Under the pieces are notes generated by a model. It was not told where the DNA came from. It saw only the letters and a program-made list of their open reading frames with translations, and did not search any database. Positions 7,163 through 16,978 of a DNA stretch of 64,000 nt are shown in pieces. The stretch comes from DASXAI01 sp963728985 (lineage in GTDB: Bacteria; Actinomycetota; Acidimicrobiia; Acidimicrobiales; Ilumatobacteraceae), in the NCBI GenBank assembly GCA_963728985.1, contig CAVSME010000005.1, forward strand, positions 124,001-188,000. The letters run 5' to 3'. The translations under genes were made by a program, and so were the position numbers. Each line of letters begins with the position of its first letter. Position 1 is the stretch's first letter.

Positions 7163-9682
7163 ATGCGTACCCAGCGATCCAAGCGCCTCGCCGCGGCCGC
7201 GCTCATCCTGACCGCTTCCGTCTCGCTGACCGCCGCCGCCGCCCCGGTGGCGCAGGCCGCACCGGCCCCCGTGACCCGGGGATACGGCGCCAGCGTGACC
7301 CTCTCCGGCCACGGCTTCGGCCACGGCATCGGGATGAGCCAGGTGGGGGCGTACGGCTACGCCGTCAAGCTCGGCTGGGCGTGGGACCAGATCCTCGGCC
7401 ACTACTACGGGGGCACCACTCTCGGGCCGTCCGACCCCAACGCGGGCTTCTCGGTGCGCCTGACCGCCGCCGACGACGACCCCGTGACCGCGGTGATCCA
7501 GGACGCCGGCGCCGTCGCCACCTCGGCCACCGGCGCCGACCAGTACCGCTCGGCGGCGGCCGTGCAGGTGGCACCGGGCTCGTACAACGTGTACGCCCGG
7601 ACCGACGTCGTGAACTGCCCGAGTGCCACCACCGCGGCCGAGTTCGAGGCGCCCGGCAGCCCGTGGGTGAAGAAGGCCAGCGGCGTGGCCGCCGTCGACT
7701 TCTCCGCCGCCGGGGTGGACACGGTCAGCGCGCCCGTCGCCAACCTCGTCGGCCTGTGCGAGCGACCCAGCACCGACCAGTTCGACGACGGCATCCGGGC
7801 CCGGTACTACCGGGGCTCGATCCGGGCGGTGTCCGGCTCCCAGGGTGAGCGCCGCACGGTCAACCTCGTGCCCGTCGATCGCTACGTCCAGGGCGTGGTG
7901 CCCAGGGAGATGCCCGCGGCGTGGGGTGGCGACGGCGGCGGCGCCGGCCTGCACGCCCTGCGGGCCCAGGCCGTGGCCGCCCGGTCCTACGGCCTCCAGC
8001 AGAACCGCTACACCTACGCCAAGACGTGTGACACGCAGTCGTGCCAGGTCTACGGCGGCGCCGGCTACCGCGCCGCGGTCAACGCCGACGAGGGCGGTCC
8101 GACGCCGATCACCGGCATCGAGGCGGCGTTCTCGAACCAGGCCACCGCCGACACGGCCGGCGTGGTGCTGCTGGCCGGCGGGGCGGTGGTGAGCGCCATG
8201 TACTCGGCGTCATCGGGTGGCTACACCAACGACGCCGGCGCCTTCCCGGCCGTGCCCGACGAGGGCGATCAGTACTCGCCGCTGCCCGACCGCCACAACT
8301 GGTCGGCCACGATCCCCGTGGCCACGATCGAGGCGGCGTACCCGCAGATCGGCAGCCTGCAGTTGCTGCGGGTGACGGCCCGCAACGGGCTCGGGGAAGA
8401 CGGCGGCCGGGTCCGGTCGATCGACATCGTCGGCACCGCAACCACGGTGACGCTCACGGGCGTCCAGTTCCAGGGCGCGCTCGGCCTGCGCTCCGACTGG
8501 TTCACCGTGCCCAACGCCTGTGATGGCCGGGTGGTGCCGCCGCTGGCGCCGCCCGCCCCGGTGACACCGGCCAAGTTCCAGCCGGTCACACCGTCCCGCT
8601 TGCTGGACACCCGCTCGGGCATCGGGACGGGCGCCGTCCCCCTGGCCGCCAACTGCGCCATGGCGCTGGCCGTCGTCGGGGTCGGCGGTGTACCGGCGTC
8701 CGGCGTGGCCGCCGTCGCCCTGAACGTCACCGCCACCCAGGCGGACCAGCCCGGCTTCCTGACCGTCTACCCGTGCGGGCAGGCGCAGCCGCCCACGTCG
8801 ACCGTGAACTACGGCGCCAACCAGAACGTGGCCAACATGGCCCAGGTCCGGGTCGGTTCGGGCGGGCAGGTGTGCATCTTCACCATGTCCAAGGTGGACG
8901 TGGTGGTCGACGTGCTCGGCTGGTACGGCACCGGAGCCACCGCCGGCTACGCCCCGCTCACGCCCACCCGGGTGCTCGACACCCGCAACGGGACCGGGAT
9001 CGGCGGCCAGCGCGCCGTCGTGCCCGCCGGCGGGACGACGGCGTTCCCCGTCGCCGGGACGGCCGGGGTGCCCGCCGACGCCGCCGGTGTGATGCTGAAC
9101 GTGACCGCCACCGAGGAAGGCGCCGACGGCTACCTGACCGTCTTCCCGTGCGGGGGCGCCGTCCCCCCGTCGTCCAGCGTGAACTACCGGGCGGGGCGGG
9201 ACGTGGCCAACCAGGCGGCGTCGGCCATCGGCGCCGGGGGACAGGTGTGCGTGAGCTCGTTCGCCCCGAGCCACGTGGTCATCGACGTGCTCGGCTGGTA
9301 CGGGCCCACGGCCCCGGCGGGCTACGTGCCGCTCACACCGGCCCGGGTGCTCGACACCCGCCAGCCGAACGCCGTCTTCGCGGGCAAGGTCCCGGCCCGC
9401 GGCGCCATCCAGCTGCCCGTCCTCGGGCAGGGGGGCATCCCGGCCACTGGGGTGAGCGCCGCCGCCATCAACCTCACCGTGGACCAGCCCGGCGGGCCCG
9501 GCTTCGTGACCGCCTACCCGTGCGGGGCGGCGCAGCCGCTGGCGTCGAACCTGAACTACGGCACCGGGCAGGTCGTGGCCAACCTCGCCACCGTGGCCGT
9601 CTCCGGCCCGGGCACCGTGTGCATCTTCACGTGGGCCGCCACCTACCTCGTGGTCGACGTCTCGGGCTACTTCACGAGCTGA
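7163..9682 (+). CDS. Secreted SpoIID/LytB-domain protein with three C-terminal LDTR repeats
   Basis: An 839-residue exported protein. ATG 7163 is chosen because a standard signal peptide follows (RSKR, hydrophobic core, AQAA near residue 34); the open frame extends far upstream without coding character. Residues about 45-450 match the SpoIID/LytB amidase-enhancer type, with GHGFGHGIGMSQVGAYGYA at the start, PREMPAAW and ALRAQAVAARSY. SpoIID of endospore formers is a peptidoglycan lytic transglycosylase; here a wall-remodelling or wall-binding role is inferred. Three related modules of about 122 residues follow (471-593, 595-718, 720-838), each starting (V/L)TPxR(L/V)LDTR and ending VVxDVxGW/YY. 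TACCGT lies 11 bases upstream of the ATG. Confidence 0.82.
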   Translation: MRTQRSKRLAAAALILTASVSLTAAAAPVAQAAPAPVTRGYGASVTLSGHGFGHGIGMSQVGAYGYAVKLGWAWDQILGHYYGGTTLGPSDPNAGFSVRLTAADDDPVTAVIQDAGAVATSATGADQYRSAAAVQVAPGSYNVYARTDVVNCPSATTAAEFEAPGSPWVKKASGVAAVDFSAAGVDTVSAPVANLVGLCERPSTDQFDDGIRARYYRGSIRAVSGSQGERRTVNLVPVDRYVQGVVPREMPAAWGGDGGGAGLHALRAQAVAARSYGLQQNRYTYAKTCDTQSCQVYGGAGYRAAVNADEGGPTPITGIEAAFSNQATADTAGVVLLAGGAVVSAMYSASSGGYTNDAGAFPAVPDEGDQYSPLPDRHNWSATIPVATIEAAYPQIGSLQLLRVTARNGLGEDGGRVRSIDIVGTATTVTLTGVQFQGALGLRSDWFTVPNACDGRVVPPLAPPAPVTPAKFQPVTPSRLLDTRSGIGTGAVPLAANCAMALAVVGVGGVPASGVAAVALNVTATQADQPGFLTVYPCGQAQPPTSTVNYGANQNVANMAQVRVGSGGQVCIFTMSKVDVVVDVLGWYGTGATAGYAPLTPTRVLDTRNGTGIGGQRAVVPAGGTTAFPVAGTAGVPADAAGVMLNVTATEEGADGYLTVFPCGGAVPPSSSVNYRAGRDVANQAASAIGAGGQVCVSSFAPSHVVIDVLGWYGPTAPAGYVPLTPARVLDTRQPNAVFAGKVPARGAIQLPVLGQGGIPATGVSAAAINLTVDQPGGPGFVTAYPCGAAQPLASNLNYGTGQVVANLATVAVSGPGTVCIFTWAATYLVVDVSGYFTS

Positions 9683-9894
9683 CGCACGTCGGCCACGGCC
9701 GCGCCCAGGCGCTCACCGGCGGCCCGCAGCACGCCGGCCACCTCGGGCGGCAGCTGTGACTCGATCTCCCGGCGCCGGACCTGCAGGCGCTGGAAGCCGA
9801 GCACCCCGAAGCCGACGGCGACGTACAACGCGTCGCTGGCCACGGCGCTGACCTGGGAGAAGAGATCGTCGCCGGGCGCCTCGGCCATGGCCAT
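9667..9894 (-). CDS. Small protein with a hydrophobic helix and charged helical tail
   Basis: A 75-residue protein, possibly starting at either of two in-frame ATGs (9894 or 9888). Residues 20-35 are hydrophobic (ALYVAVGFGVLGFQ) and the rest is a charged, probably helical segment (RLQVRRREIESQLPPE and GVLRAAGERLGAAVADV). This layout resembles phasin-like or small membrane-associated helical proteins, but no family is recognised. The gene is divergent from the GT2-membrane gene (15 bases apart) and its 3' end overlaps the SpoIID-protein gene by 16 bases. Its location at the head of the GT2/DUF5719 operon hints at envelope function. Confidence 0.55.
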   Translation of the reverse strand: MAMAEAPGDDLFSQVSAVASDALYVAVGFGVLGFQRLQVRRREIESQLPPEVAGVLRAAGERLGAAVADVRQLVK

Positions 9895-9909
9895 GACGGT
9901 ACCAGCGGG

Positions 9910-12900
9910 ATGGCCGACGACTACCCTCGAAGGTTCGTGGACAGTCCCGGCCGCACCGCACCGCCTGTCGTCGCGGTCGTGGTCGCTCGCGATCCCGGGG
10001 CGTGGTTCGACGAGGTCCTGGACGGCCTCGCCGCCCAGGACTACCCGAACCTCCGGGTGCTCGTGCTCGACACCGGCCGCGATCCGGCCTTCGCCGCGCG
10101 CGTGGGTGCCCGGCTGCCCGAAGCCTTCATCCGCCGCGCCGTCGGCCACCCCACGTACGGCGGCGCCGCCAACGAGGCCCTGAAGCTGGTGGAGGGGGCC
10201 GGGTTCTTCTGCTTCCTCCATGACGACGTGGCCCTGGAGCCGACGGCCATCCGCCTGCTGGTGGAGGAGACCTACCGCTCCAACGGCGGCATCGTGGGGC
10301 CCAAGGTGGTGGCCTGGGCCGACCCGGAGCGCCTGCTCAGCGCCGGTGTAGGGGCCGACAAGTTCGGCGAGCCGGCGCCGGCCGTCGATCCGGGGGAGCT
10401 GGACCAGGAGCAGCACGACGGCGTGCGCGACACCTTCAGCCTGTCGACGGCGTGCATCCTCGTGCGCACCGACCTGTTCCGTGCCATCGGCGGGTTCGAC
10501 GCCGAGGTGGCCGGGCGCGACGACGAGCTCGACCTCTGCTGGCGGGCCCACGCCAGCGGGGCGCGCGTGCTGGTGGTGCCGGCGGCGCGCGTCCGGTGGC
10601 GGGCCGAGGCCGAGCCCACCGACGAGCGCACGCGCGAACGCAACCGGCTACGCACCGTGCTGGCGTCCTACAGCGGCTGGCATCTGCTGCGGGTCCTGCC
10701 CCAGTACGCCCTCGTCACCCTGGTGGAGGTGCTGGCCAGCGTCCTCACCGGCCACGGGCGCCGGGCGGGGGCCCTGCTGGCGGCGTGGCCCGGTGCCCTG
10801 GCCGAGCTGCGCACCATCCGCCGCAAGCGCGGCGTCCTGTCGGTGTTCCGCCAGGTCGGTGACAACGAGGTGCGCCGGTTGCAGGCGCGCGGGAGCGCCC
10901 GGCTGGTGTCGTTCTTCCGGGGCCACCGCCGCAACGAGGACGGGTCGGTCATCACGCAGGCCGTGCGGGACGTGGTGGACATGTTCCGCACCGGCCGCAA
11001 CCGGGCGACCTACCTCATCTGGGTGGCCGTGGTCATCGTGTTCCTCCTCGGCAGCCGCACCCTCATCCGGGAGCGGGTGCCCGCCCTCGGCGGGTTCCTC
11101 GCCTTCCCCGGTCACGCCACCTCGCTCCTCGGCGACTACCTGTCGGGCTGGTGGGCTCACGGGCTGGGCGCGGCCACGGCGGTGCCGTCGGGTGTCGCCC
11201 TCGTCGGCCTCGGGGGCCTCGGGTTCCTCGGCTCGATGAGCCTGTTCCGCACCGTGGCCGTCCTCGGGCCGATCCTGTTCGGGTTCATCGGGCTCTGGCG
11301 GTTGGTGCGGCCACTCGGGACCCAGCGGGCCCGACTGACGGGGCTGCTCGTGTACGCCGCCGCCGCACTGCCCTACAACGCCGTCGCCGGCGGCCACTGG
11401 GCGGCGCTGTTGGTCTACGGGGCGATGCCGTGGGCGGTGGGCACCATCGCCTCCATCACCGGACTGGCGCCCTTCGCGCCCACCGACCGACCCCTCGTGT
11501 CCCGGGTGGCCGCCCTCGGCCTGCTCGTGGCCATCGTCTCGGCGTTCGTGCCCGCCTTCGCGATCGAAGTGGTGATCGTGGCGGCCGTGCTGGCGCTGGC
11601 GTCCCTGCTCCTCGGCGGGCTCGAGGCGTCGCTGCGGGCCCTGGCCGCCACCGCGGTGGCGGCGCTCCTCGCCGTCGTGCTCCACCTACCGTGGATCGCG
11701 TCGCGCCTCGGCGACCTCGGTGCCCTCGTCGGCAGCGCCTCCCCAGCGTCGCCCGACGACCGCGGCCTCGACGCGCTGATCCGCTTCGCCACCGGCCCCC
11801 ACGACGCCGGGCTCCTGGCCTACCTGCTGCTCATCCCGGCCGGCGTCGCCCTCCTGCTGGGGCGGGGCTGGCGGCTCGTGTGGGCCGGCCGGGCGGTGGT
11901 GCTGGCGCTGGTGTTCTTCGCGGTGGCCTGGTCGGCCGACCGCGGCTGGGGTCCCGCCGCCGGCGTCCCCGTCGATGTCTGGCTGGTGCCGGCGGCCGTC
12001 GGCCTCGCCCTCGCGGGGGCGTGCGGCGCCACGGCTGTCGACACCGACGTGCGCGGCACCCGCTTCTCGTGGCGCCAGCCGCTCGGCTTCCTCGCCCTCG
12101 TGGCCGTGGGCATCGGCGTGCTGCCCACGGTCGGGGCCGCCGCCGACGGCTCGTGGGGGTTGGGTCACTCGGACGTGGCCGACGCCCTCGGTTTCCTGCC
12201 GACGGATCAGCAGCCCGGCGACTACCGCGTCCTCTGGATCGGCGATCCGCGGGCCTTGCCCCAGCCGGGGTGGGAGCTGACCGGCGGCGTGGCCTACGCG
12301 CTGTCGAACAACGGCGCCCCCGACGTGCGCGATGCCTGGACCGGTGACCCGACCCGGTCCGAGGACCTGGTGGCCGATGCTCTGGGCCTGGCCACCAGCG
12401 GGGAGAGCGCCCGGCTCGGGCGGATGCTCGCGCCGATGAGCGTGCGCTACATCGTGGTGCCGCTGCGGGCCGGCCCGCAGGCCAGCGGGGCGCCCGCCTA
12501 CCCGCCGCCGTCGGCGTTGCTGAACACTCTCGCCGGCCAGCTCGACCTGCGCCAGAAGGACATCGACGACGCCCTCGTCGTCTACGAGAACGAGGCGTGG
12601 ATCCCCGAGCGGGCCGTGCTCGCCGATCCGGTGGCGGCCGCCAGCGAGGAGGCCGGCTTCGAGTCGCTGGTGCGGACCGACCTGGCCGGGTCGAGCGCCG
12701 TCCTGCCCACGGGCGACGGATCGAACCGCTGGCAGGGTGACGTCGGGACCGGCACCGTGTACCTGTCCGCCCCGGCCGACGACGGCTGGCACCTCACCGT
12801 GGCCGGTGAATCGGTGACCCGCCGGCCCGCCTTCGGTTGGGCCAACGCGTTCGCCGTGGACCAGGCCGGGCCGGCCACGCTCGGCTTCGACACCCCGCTC

Positions 12901-13083
12901 ACGCGACCCCTCATGGTGGCCGTCCAGGCGGTGCTGTGGGTGCTGACGGCGGTCGTCGCCATCGGGCGCGGCCGTCGCCGTGACCGGGGCGAGCGCCAGC
13001 GCCATCCGGCCGCCCACCGGGTGGAGGAGCCGCCCGTGATCATCGAGCTGACGGGCGCCGAACTGCCGGTGGCGCAGCCATGA
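9910..13083 (+). CDS. Large GT2 glycosyltransferase fused to a polytopic membrane region
   Basis: A 1057-residue protein. Residues about 15-250 form a GT2 catalytic domain: VVAVVVARDPGAWFDEVL, the DD of FLHDDVALEP, and GGFDAEVAGRDDELDLCWR, which matches the rhamnosyl/galactofuranosyl-transferase ED motif region. Residues about 350-720 contain around ten hydrophobic helices. A soluble, presumably extracytoplasmic, domain follows, and a last transmembrane helix (about 1000-1020) precedes a basic tail. It probably glycosylates a membrane-bound acceptor. The start is uncertain; GTG 9937 after CGAAGG is an alternative. It overlaps the DUF5719 gene by four bases, and the thioredoxin gene completes the operon. 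Confidence 0.8.
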   Translation: MADDYPRRFVDSPGRTAPPVVAVVVARDPGAWFDEVLDGLAAQDYPNLRVLVLDTGRDPAFAARVGARLPEAFIRRAVGHPTYGGAANEALKLVEGAGFFCFLHDDVALEPTAIRLLVEETYRSNGGIVGPKVVAWADPERLLSAGVGADKFGEPAPAVDPGELDQEQHDGVRDTFSLSTACILVRTDLFRAIGGFDAEVAGRDDELDLCWRAHASGARVLVVPAARVRWRAEAEPTDERTRERNRLRTVLASYSGWHLLRVLPQYALVTLVEVLASVLTGHGRRAGALLAAWPGALAELRTIRRKRGVLSVFRQVGDNEVRRLQARGSARLVSFFRGHRRNEDGSVITQAVRDVVDMFRTGRNRATYLIWVAVVIVFLLGSRTLIRERVPALGGFLAFPGHATSLLGDYLSGWWAHGLGAATAVPSGVALVGLGGLGFLGSMSLFRTVAVLGPILFGFIGLWRLVRPLGTQRARLTGLLVYAAAALPYNAVAGGHWAALLVYGAMPWAVGTIASITGLAPFAPTDRPLVSRVAALGLLVAIVSAFVPAFAIEVVIVAAVLALASLLLGGLEASLRALAATAVAALLAVVLHLPWIASRLGDLGALVGSASPASPDDRGLDALIRFATGPHDAGLLAYLLLIPAGVALLLGRGWRLVWAGRAVVLALVFFAVAWSADRGWGPAAGVPVDVWLVPAAVGLALAGACGATAVDTDVRGTRFSWRQPLGFLALVAVGIGVLPTVGAAADGSWGLGHSDVADALGFLPTDQQPGDYRVLWIGDPRALPQPGWELTGGVAYALSNNGAPDVRDAWTGDPTRSEDLVADALGLATSGESARLGRMLAPMSVRYIVVPLRAGPQASGAPAYPPPSALLNTLAGQLDLRQKDIDDALVVYENEAWIPERAVLADPVAAASEEAGFESLVRTDLAGSSAVLPTGDGSNRWQGDVGTGTVYLSAPADDGWHLTVAGESVTRRPAFGWANAFAVDQAGPATLGFDTPLTRPLMVAVQAVLWVLTAVVAIGRGRRRDRGERQRHPAAHRVEEPPVIIELTGAELPVAQP

Positions 13084-14513
13084 GCCAGGTGGTGCGGCGC
13101 CTCGCGCTGGTGGTGGCGGTCGGCATCTTCGCCATCGTCGGCGTCACCATGTCCCGTGACCGCCCGACCCGCGTCGCCGCCGCGTTCGGCACCAACGACC
13201 AGCCGCCCATGCCGATCGCCCGCACCGGCGACGCCCTCACCACCTCGTGGTTCTGCCCCGGCGTGCCGGCGCAGGTGGATCGCGCCACCGGCGACGGCAG
13301 CATCACCGTGCTCAACCCCACCGACACGCCGATGAGCGGCAACCTCACGTTCTTCCCGGGGGAGGCGGCCGCCGTCACCACGCCGCTGCGGGTCGCCGCC
13401 CGGGGCCAGGCCATCGTGGTCCCTCGTGACCTCGCGCCGGCGCCGTTCACCGGGGTGCTCATCGAGGTCTACGGGACGAACGCCGTCGTCGCCCAGACCA
13501 CGGTGACCAAGGCGGGCTGGTCCAGCTCGCCGTGCTCGACCACGGCGTCGGGCTCGTGGTTCGTGGCCGAGGGCACCACCACGATCGACAGCACCTACCA
13601 CCTGCTGGTGCTCAACCCCTTCCCCGACGACGCCATCGTGGACGTGAGCTTCGCCGCCGACGACGGCTTCCGCGGCCCGACCGCCCTGCAGGGTTGGGTC
13701 GTGAAGGCCCGGTCGCTGCGCATCATCGACGTCGACGCCGCCATCCAGCGCGACCAGCTGGTCTCGGCCTCGGTCGTGGCCCGCAACGGCCGGATCGTGG
13801 TGGGCCGCTTCCAGACGCTGCCGTACTCGCCCCGCAAGGGCCTCGTAGCCACCCTGGCCGAGCCGTCGGCCGGCTCCCAGTGGTGGTTCGCCAACGGCCA
13901 GAAGGGCGACGGCGTGGCCGAGCGGGTCGTCCTCTACAACCCCCTCGACACCGACTCCAGCGCCGACGTCACCGTGTTCCCGGCCGATCCGGCCAGCGGT
14001 ACCCCCATACCGCTCAAGTACACGATCCCGAGCAAGCAGCGGGTGGAGGTCGACCTGTCGGGCATCGACGAGGTGCCGGCCGGGCCCCACAGCATCGCCG
14101 TGGCCACCGAACCCGACCAGCCGATCGTGGCCGAGCGGGTGCTCGACCTGGTCGGCAAGGACCGCACCGCCACCACCGTCCAGGCCGGCAGCCGCGTCCC
14201 CGCGTCGCGGTGGTACGTGCCGATGGGGGCGCCGGCGGGCGGGAGCAACACGCTCACGGTGGTGAACGTGACCGGTGTCGACACCTCGATCGGTGTCAGC
14301 TCGCTCGGCGCGGCGGGCGAGACGCCGGTGCCCGATCTCCAGAACGTCCAGCTGCCGGCGGGCGGCGCCGTCCAGCTCCCGCTGCAGGACCGCGGCGTGG
14401 CCGGCCAGCCCATCGTCGTCACCGCCGATGGGCAGGTGGTGGTGGAGCAGTTCGTGGTGCCACCGGCGGGCAGTCCCGGCGCCTGGTCCACCCTGGGCGT
14501 CCCGGTGCGATGA
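13080..14513 (+). CDS. DUF5719 family secreted/membrane-anchored protein
   Basis: A 477-residue protein with a single N-terminal hydrophobic segment (residues about 8-24), a signal peptide or anchor, and an all-beta-looking extracytoplasmic region. The features WFCPG near residue 57, repeated LNP(T/F) plus beta-strand modules, and SGSWFVAEGTT match the actinobacterial DUF5719 family, whose function is unknown. It overlaps the large glycosyltransferase gene by four bases upstream and the thioredoxin-like gene by four bases downstream, so the three products are probably made together at the envelope. Confidence 0.75.
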   Translation: MSQVVRRLALVVAVGIFAIVGVTMSRDRPTRVAAAFGTNDQPPMPIARTGDALTTSWFCPGVPAQVDRATGDGSITVLNPTDTPMSGNLTFFPGEAAAVTTPLRVAARGQAIVVPRDLAPAPFTGVLIEVYGTNAVVAQTTVTKAGWSSSPCSTTASGSWFVAEGTTTIDSTYHLLVLNPFPDDAIVDVSFAADDGFRGPTALQGWVVKARSLRIIDVDAAIQRDQLVSASVVARNGRIVVGRFQTLPYSPRKGLVATLAEPSAGSQWWFANGQKGDGVAERVVLYNPLDTDSSADVTVFPADPASGTPIPLKYTIPSKQRVEVDLSGIDEVPAGPHSIAVATEPDQPIVAERVLDLVGKDRTATTVQAGSRVPASRWYVPMGAPAGGSNTLTVVNVTGVDTSIGVSSLGAAGETPVPDLQNVQLPAGGAVQLPLQDRGVAGQPIVVTADGQVVVEQFVVPPAGSPGAWSTLGVPVR

Positions 14514-14932
14514 TCGCCCAGCTGCTGGTAGCGCTGGTCCTGGCCGTCGCCGCGGTGGGAGTGGCGGCGGTGCTGCGCCGCCGACGCCGCACCGACGGGC
14601 CGACGCAGGGGCCGGCGTGGGCGGCACCGGGCCAGCTCGATCGGGCCGACTTCGACCGACCGGAAGCGGAGTGGCTGGTCGCGGTGTTCTCGTCGGCCAC
14701 GTGCTCGAGCTGCGCCGCCATGGTCGACAAGGCCCAGGCGCTGGCCAGCCCGGCCGTGGCCGTGGTCGAGGTGGAGGCGACGGCGCACGCCGATCTCCAC
14801 CAGCGCTACCGCATCGAAGCCGTGCCGATCACGGTCGTGGCCGACCAGGCCGGCGTGGTGCGGGCCTCGTTCATCGGCCCGGCGACGGCGACCGATCTCT
14901 GGGCCGCCGTCGCCGAGGCCAGGAAGTCTTAG
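14510..14932 (+). CDS. Membrane-anchored thioredoxin-like protein
   Basis: A 140-residue protein with an N-terminal transmembrane helix (residues 3-22) followed by basic residues RRRRR and then a thioredoxin fold. The active-site motif is CSSC in SSATCSSCAAM (about residues 63-66), and the cis-proline loop is EAVPITVV. The positive-inside rule (basic stretch after the helix) suggests a cytoplasm-facing domain if the N-terminus is outside, though an outside-facing orientation is not excluded. It is the last gene of the GT2-DUF5719 operon, and its stop codon shares TTAG with the convergent ftsH stop. A disulfide or thiol-repair role for the operon products is inference. Confidence 0.82.
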   Translation: MIAQLLVALVLAVAAVGVAAVLRRRRRTDGPTQGPAWAAPGQLDRADFDRPEAEWLVAVFSSATCSSCAAMVDKAQALASPAVAVVEVEATAHADLHQRYRIEAVPITVVADQAGVVRASFIGPATATDLWAAVAEARKS

Positions 14933-16869
14933 TCCGCCGTCGCCGCGGCTTGCTCCTGCTGGGTCTCGGCGAGGCCCTGCTGGACGAGGCGCCCGACCTC
15001 GGCGCCGTCCACCGTCTCCTTCTCGAGGAGGGCCTTGGCCACGAGGTCGAGGCCGCGGCGGTGGGTGTTGAGCAGGTTCTTGGCCCGCTCCTCCTGGGCC
15101 CGCAGCAGCAGCTCGATCTCCTCGTCGATGACCCGAGCGGTGTCGTCGGAGTAGTCGCGCTGGGAGTTCATGAGGTCCTCGCCGAGGAACACGTGCTGGT
15201 GGCTCTCGAACGCCATCGGCCCGAGCCGCTCGCTCATGCCCCACTCCCGCACCATCCGCCGCGCCCAGGACGTGGCCTTGTTGAGGTCGTCGGCGGCGCC
15301 GGTGGTGCGATGGCCGAAGATCACCTCCTCGGCGACGCGGCCACCGAGGGCCATGCACAGGCGGTCCTCGACGTACTCCTTCGAGAGCGAGTGGCGTTCC
15401 TCGGGCATCGTCTGGGTGACGCCGAGGGCCATGCCCGTGGGCAGGATGGTGACCTTGTGGACCGGGTCGCCGTGGGGGAGCACGGCGGCCAGGACGGCGT
15501 GGCCGCCCTCGTGGTACGCGGTGGTCCGCCGCTCCTCGGCGGTGAGCACGAGGCTCTCGCGCCGGGCGCCCATGATCACCCGGTCACGGGCCGACTCGAA
15601 GTCGATCCGCTCGATCTGGCGCGACCCGCGCCGTACGGCGAACAGCGCCGCCTCGTTGACGAGGTTGGCCAGGTCGGCGCCGCTCATGCCGGGCGTGCCC
15701 TTGGCCATGACGCCGAGGTCGACGTCCGGACCCATCTTCTTGTCCCGGCTGTGAACCCTCAAGATGGCCAGGCGCTCGTCGTTCTCCGGCAGCGGGACCA
15801 CGATCTGGCGGTCGAAGCGGCCGGGGCGCAGGAGCGCCGGGTCGAGGATGTCGGGCCGGTTGGTGGCGGCCATGATCACGATGCCCTCGGACGTCTCGAA
15901 GCCGTCCATCTCGGCCAGCATCTGGTTGAGCGTCTGCTCCCGCTCGTCGTGGCCGCCGCCGAGGCCGGCGCCGCGCTTGCGACCGATCGAGTCGATCTCG
16001 TCGATGAAGATGATGGCCCGGCCCATCTTGCGGGCCTGCTGGAACAGGTCGCGGACGCGCGATGCGCCCACGCCCACGAACATCTCCATGAAGTCCGAGC
16101 CGGTGACCGACAGGAAGCCGACGCCGGCCTCACCCGCCACGGCCCGGGCGAAGAGGGTCTTGCCGGTACCGGGAGGACCGACGAGGAGGATGCCCTTGGG
16201 CACCCGGGCGCCGATCTCCTTGAACCGCTCGGGCATGCGCAGGAAGTCGACGACCTCCTTGATCTCCAGCTTCACGCCGTCGTAGCCGGCGATGTCGGCG
16301 AACGTGGTGGACGGCTTGTCCTGCGAGTACGCCTTGGCCCGGCTCCGCCCGATCGACATGACGTTGCCCATCTGGCCGGCGGCCCGGCGTTGCATCCAGA
16401 TGAAGAAGCCGAGCAGCAGGATGAACGGGAGCAGCAACGGGATGAGGCTGCTTACCCAGCTCGACGTAGGCGTGTGGAATTCGAAACCGGGGATGTTCTG
16501 CTGCAGCACCGCCTGGTCGGCGTCGGGCAGCGGGATGGGACCCGTGGTGGTGAACTTCGTCCCGTCCTTCAGCTCACCGGAGATCGTGCCCGAGTCGTTG
16601 TTGTACTTCGCCGATGCCACCTGGCTGTTCTTGGCGTCCGTGAGGAACTCGCTGTAGGAGATGCTCTTGCCGTCGTCGGTCGTCAGGAGCTGCGAGCCGA
16701 AGAGCAGGGCCGCCACCACGCCGATCAGGATCCACACCGTCCATCGGGGCAACCCCGTGGGCCGGGCGGGACGGCCGGGCTGGCGCGGGCGCTCCGGCGG
16801 CGTCGGCTGGCCTCCCGGGCCCCGGCCGCCGGGCGGCGGGGGAGGCGGAGGCGGAGGGAGATTGCTCAT
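14929..16869 (-). CDS. ftsH: ATP-dependent zinc metalloprotease FtsH
   Basis: FtsH degrades unassembled membrane proteins and some cytoplasmic regulators. The 646-residue protein has two transmembrane helices (about 43-60 and 141-159) around an extracytoplasmic loop, Walker A GPPGTGKT at 231-238, Walker B IIFIDE at 286-291, the second region of homology in NRPDILDPALLRPGRFDR, and the zinc site HEGGH at 453-457. The N-terminus carries a run of nine prolines and a Pro/Arg-rich stretch before the first helix, longer than in many homologues. A TAGCAT -10 lies six bases before the ATG, suggesting a leaderless mRNA. Confidence 0.96.
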   Translation of the reverse strand: MSNLPPPPPPPPPGGRGPGGQPTPPERPRQPGRPARPTGLPRWTVWILIGVVAALLFGSQLLTTDDGKSISYSEFLTDAKNSQVASAKYNNDSGTISGELKDGTKFTTTGPIPLPDADQAVLQQNIPGFEFHTPTSSWVSSLIPLLLPFILLLGFFIWMQRRAAGQMGNVMSIGRSRAKAYSQDKPSTTFADIAGYDGVKLEIKEVVDFLRMPERFKEIGARVPKGILLVGPPGTGKTLFARAVAGEAGVGFLSVTGSDFMEMFVGVGASRVRDLFQQARKMGRAIIFIDEIDSIGRKRGAGLGGGHDEREQTLNQMLAEMDGFETSEGIVIMAATNRPDILDPALLRPGRFDRQIVVPLPENDERLAILRVHSRDKKMGPDVDLGVMAKGTPGMSGADLANLVNEAALFAVRRGSRQIERIDFESARDRVIMGARRESLVLTAEERRTTAYHEGGHAVLAAVLPHGDPVHKVTILPTGMALGVTQTMPEERHSLSKEYVEDRLCMALGGRVAEEVIFGHRTTGAADDLNKATSWARRMVREWGMSERLGPMAFESHQHVFLGEDLMNSQRDYSDDTARVIDEEIELLLRAQEERAKNLLNTHRRGLDLVAKALLEKETVDGAEVGRLVQQGLAETQQEQAAATAD

Positions 16870-16875
16870 GGACCC

Positions 16876-16881
16876 ATGCTA
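16876..16881 (-). promoter_or_regulatory. Putative -10 element (TAGCAT) for ftsH, leaderless spacing
   Basis: TAGCAT on the minus strand ends six bases before the ftsH ATG, with only GGGTCC between. Transcription would then begin at or next to the start codon. No clear -35 was identified. The 109-base divergent gap to the DUF3499 gene holds nothing else recognisable apart from TAGCGT just before that gene. Confidence 0.45.
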
Positions 16882-16978
16882 GGGGTGGACGGGGGCGCTG
16901 ACATGGTCGTGCACGGCCGATTGGGTTGCGCTTTGGGTCACCCCGTCGCGCGTCAGCGGGCGGTAGCGTGCGCCGGCG

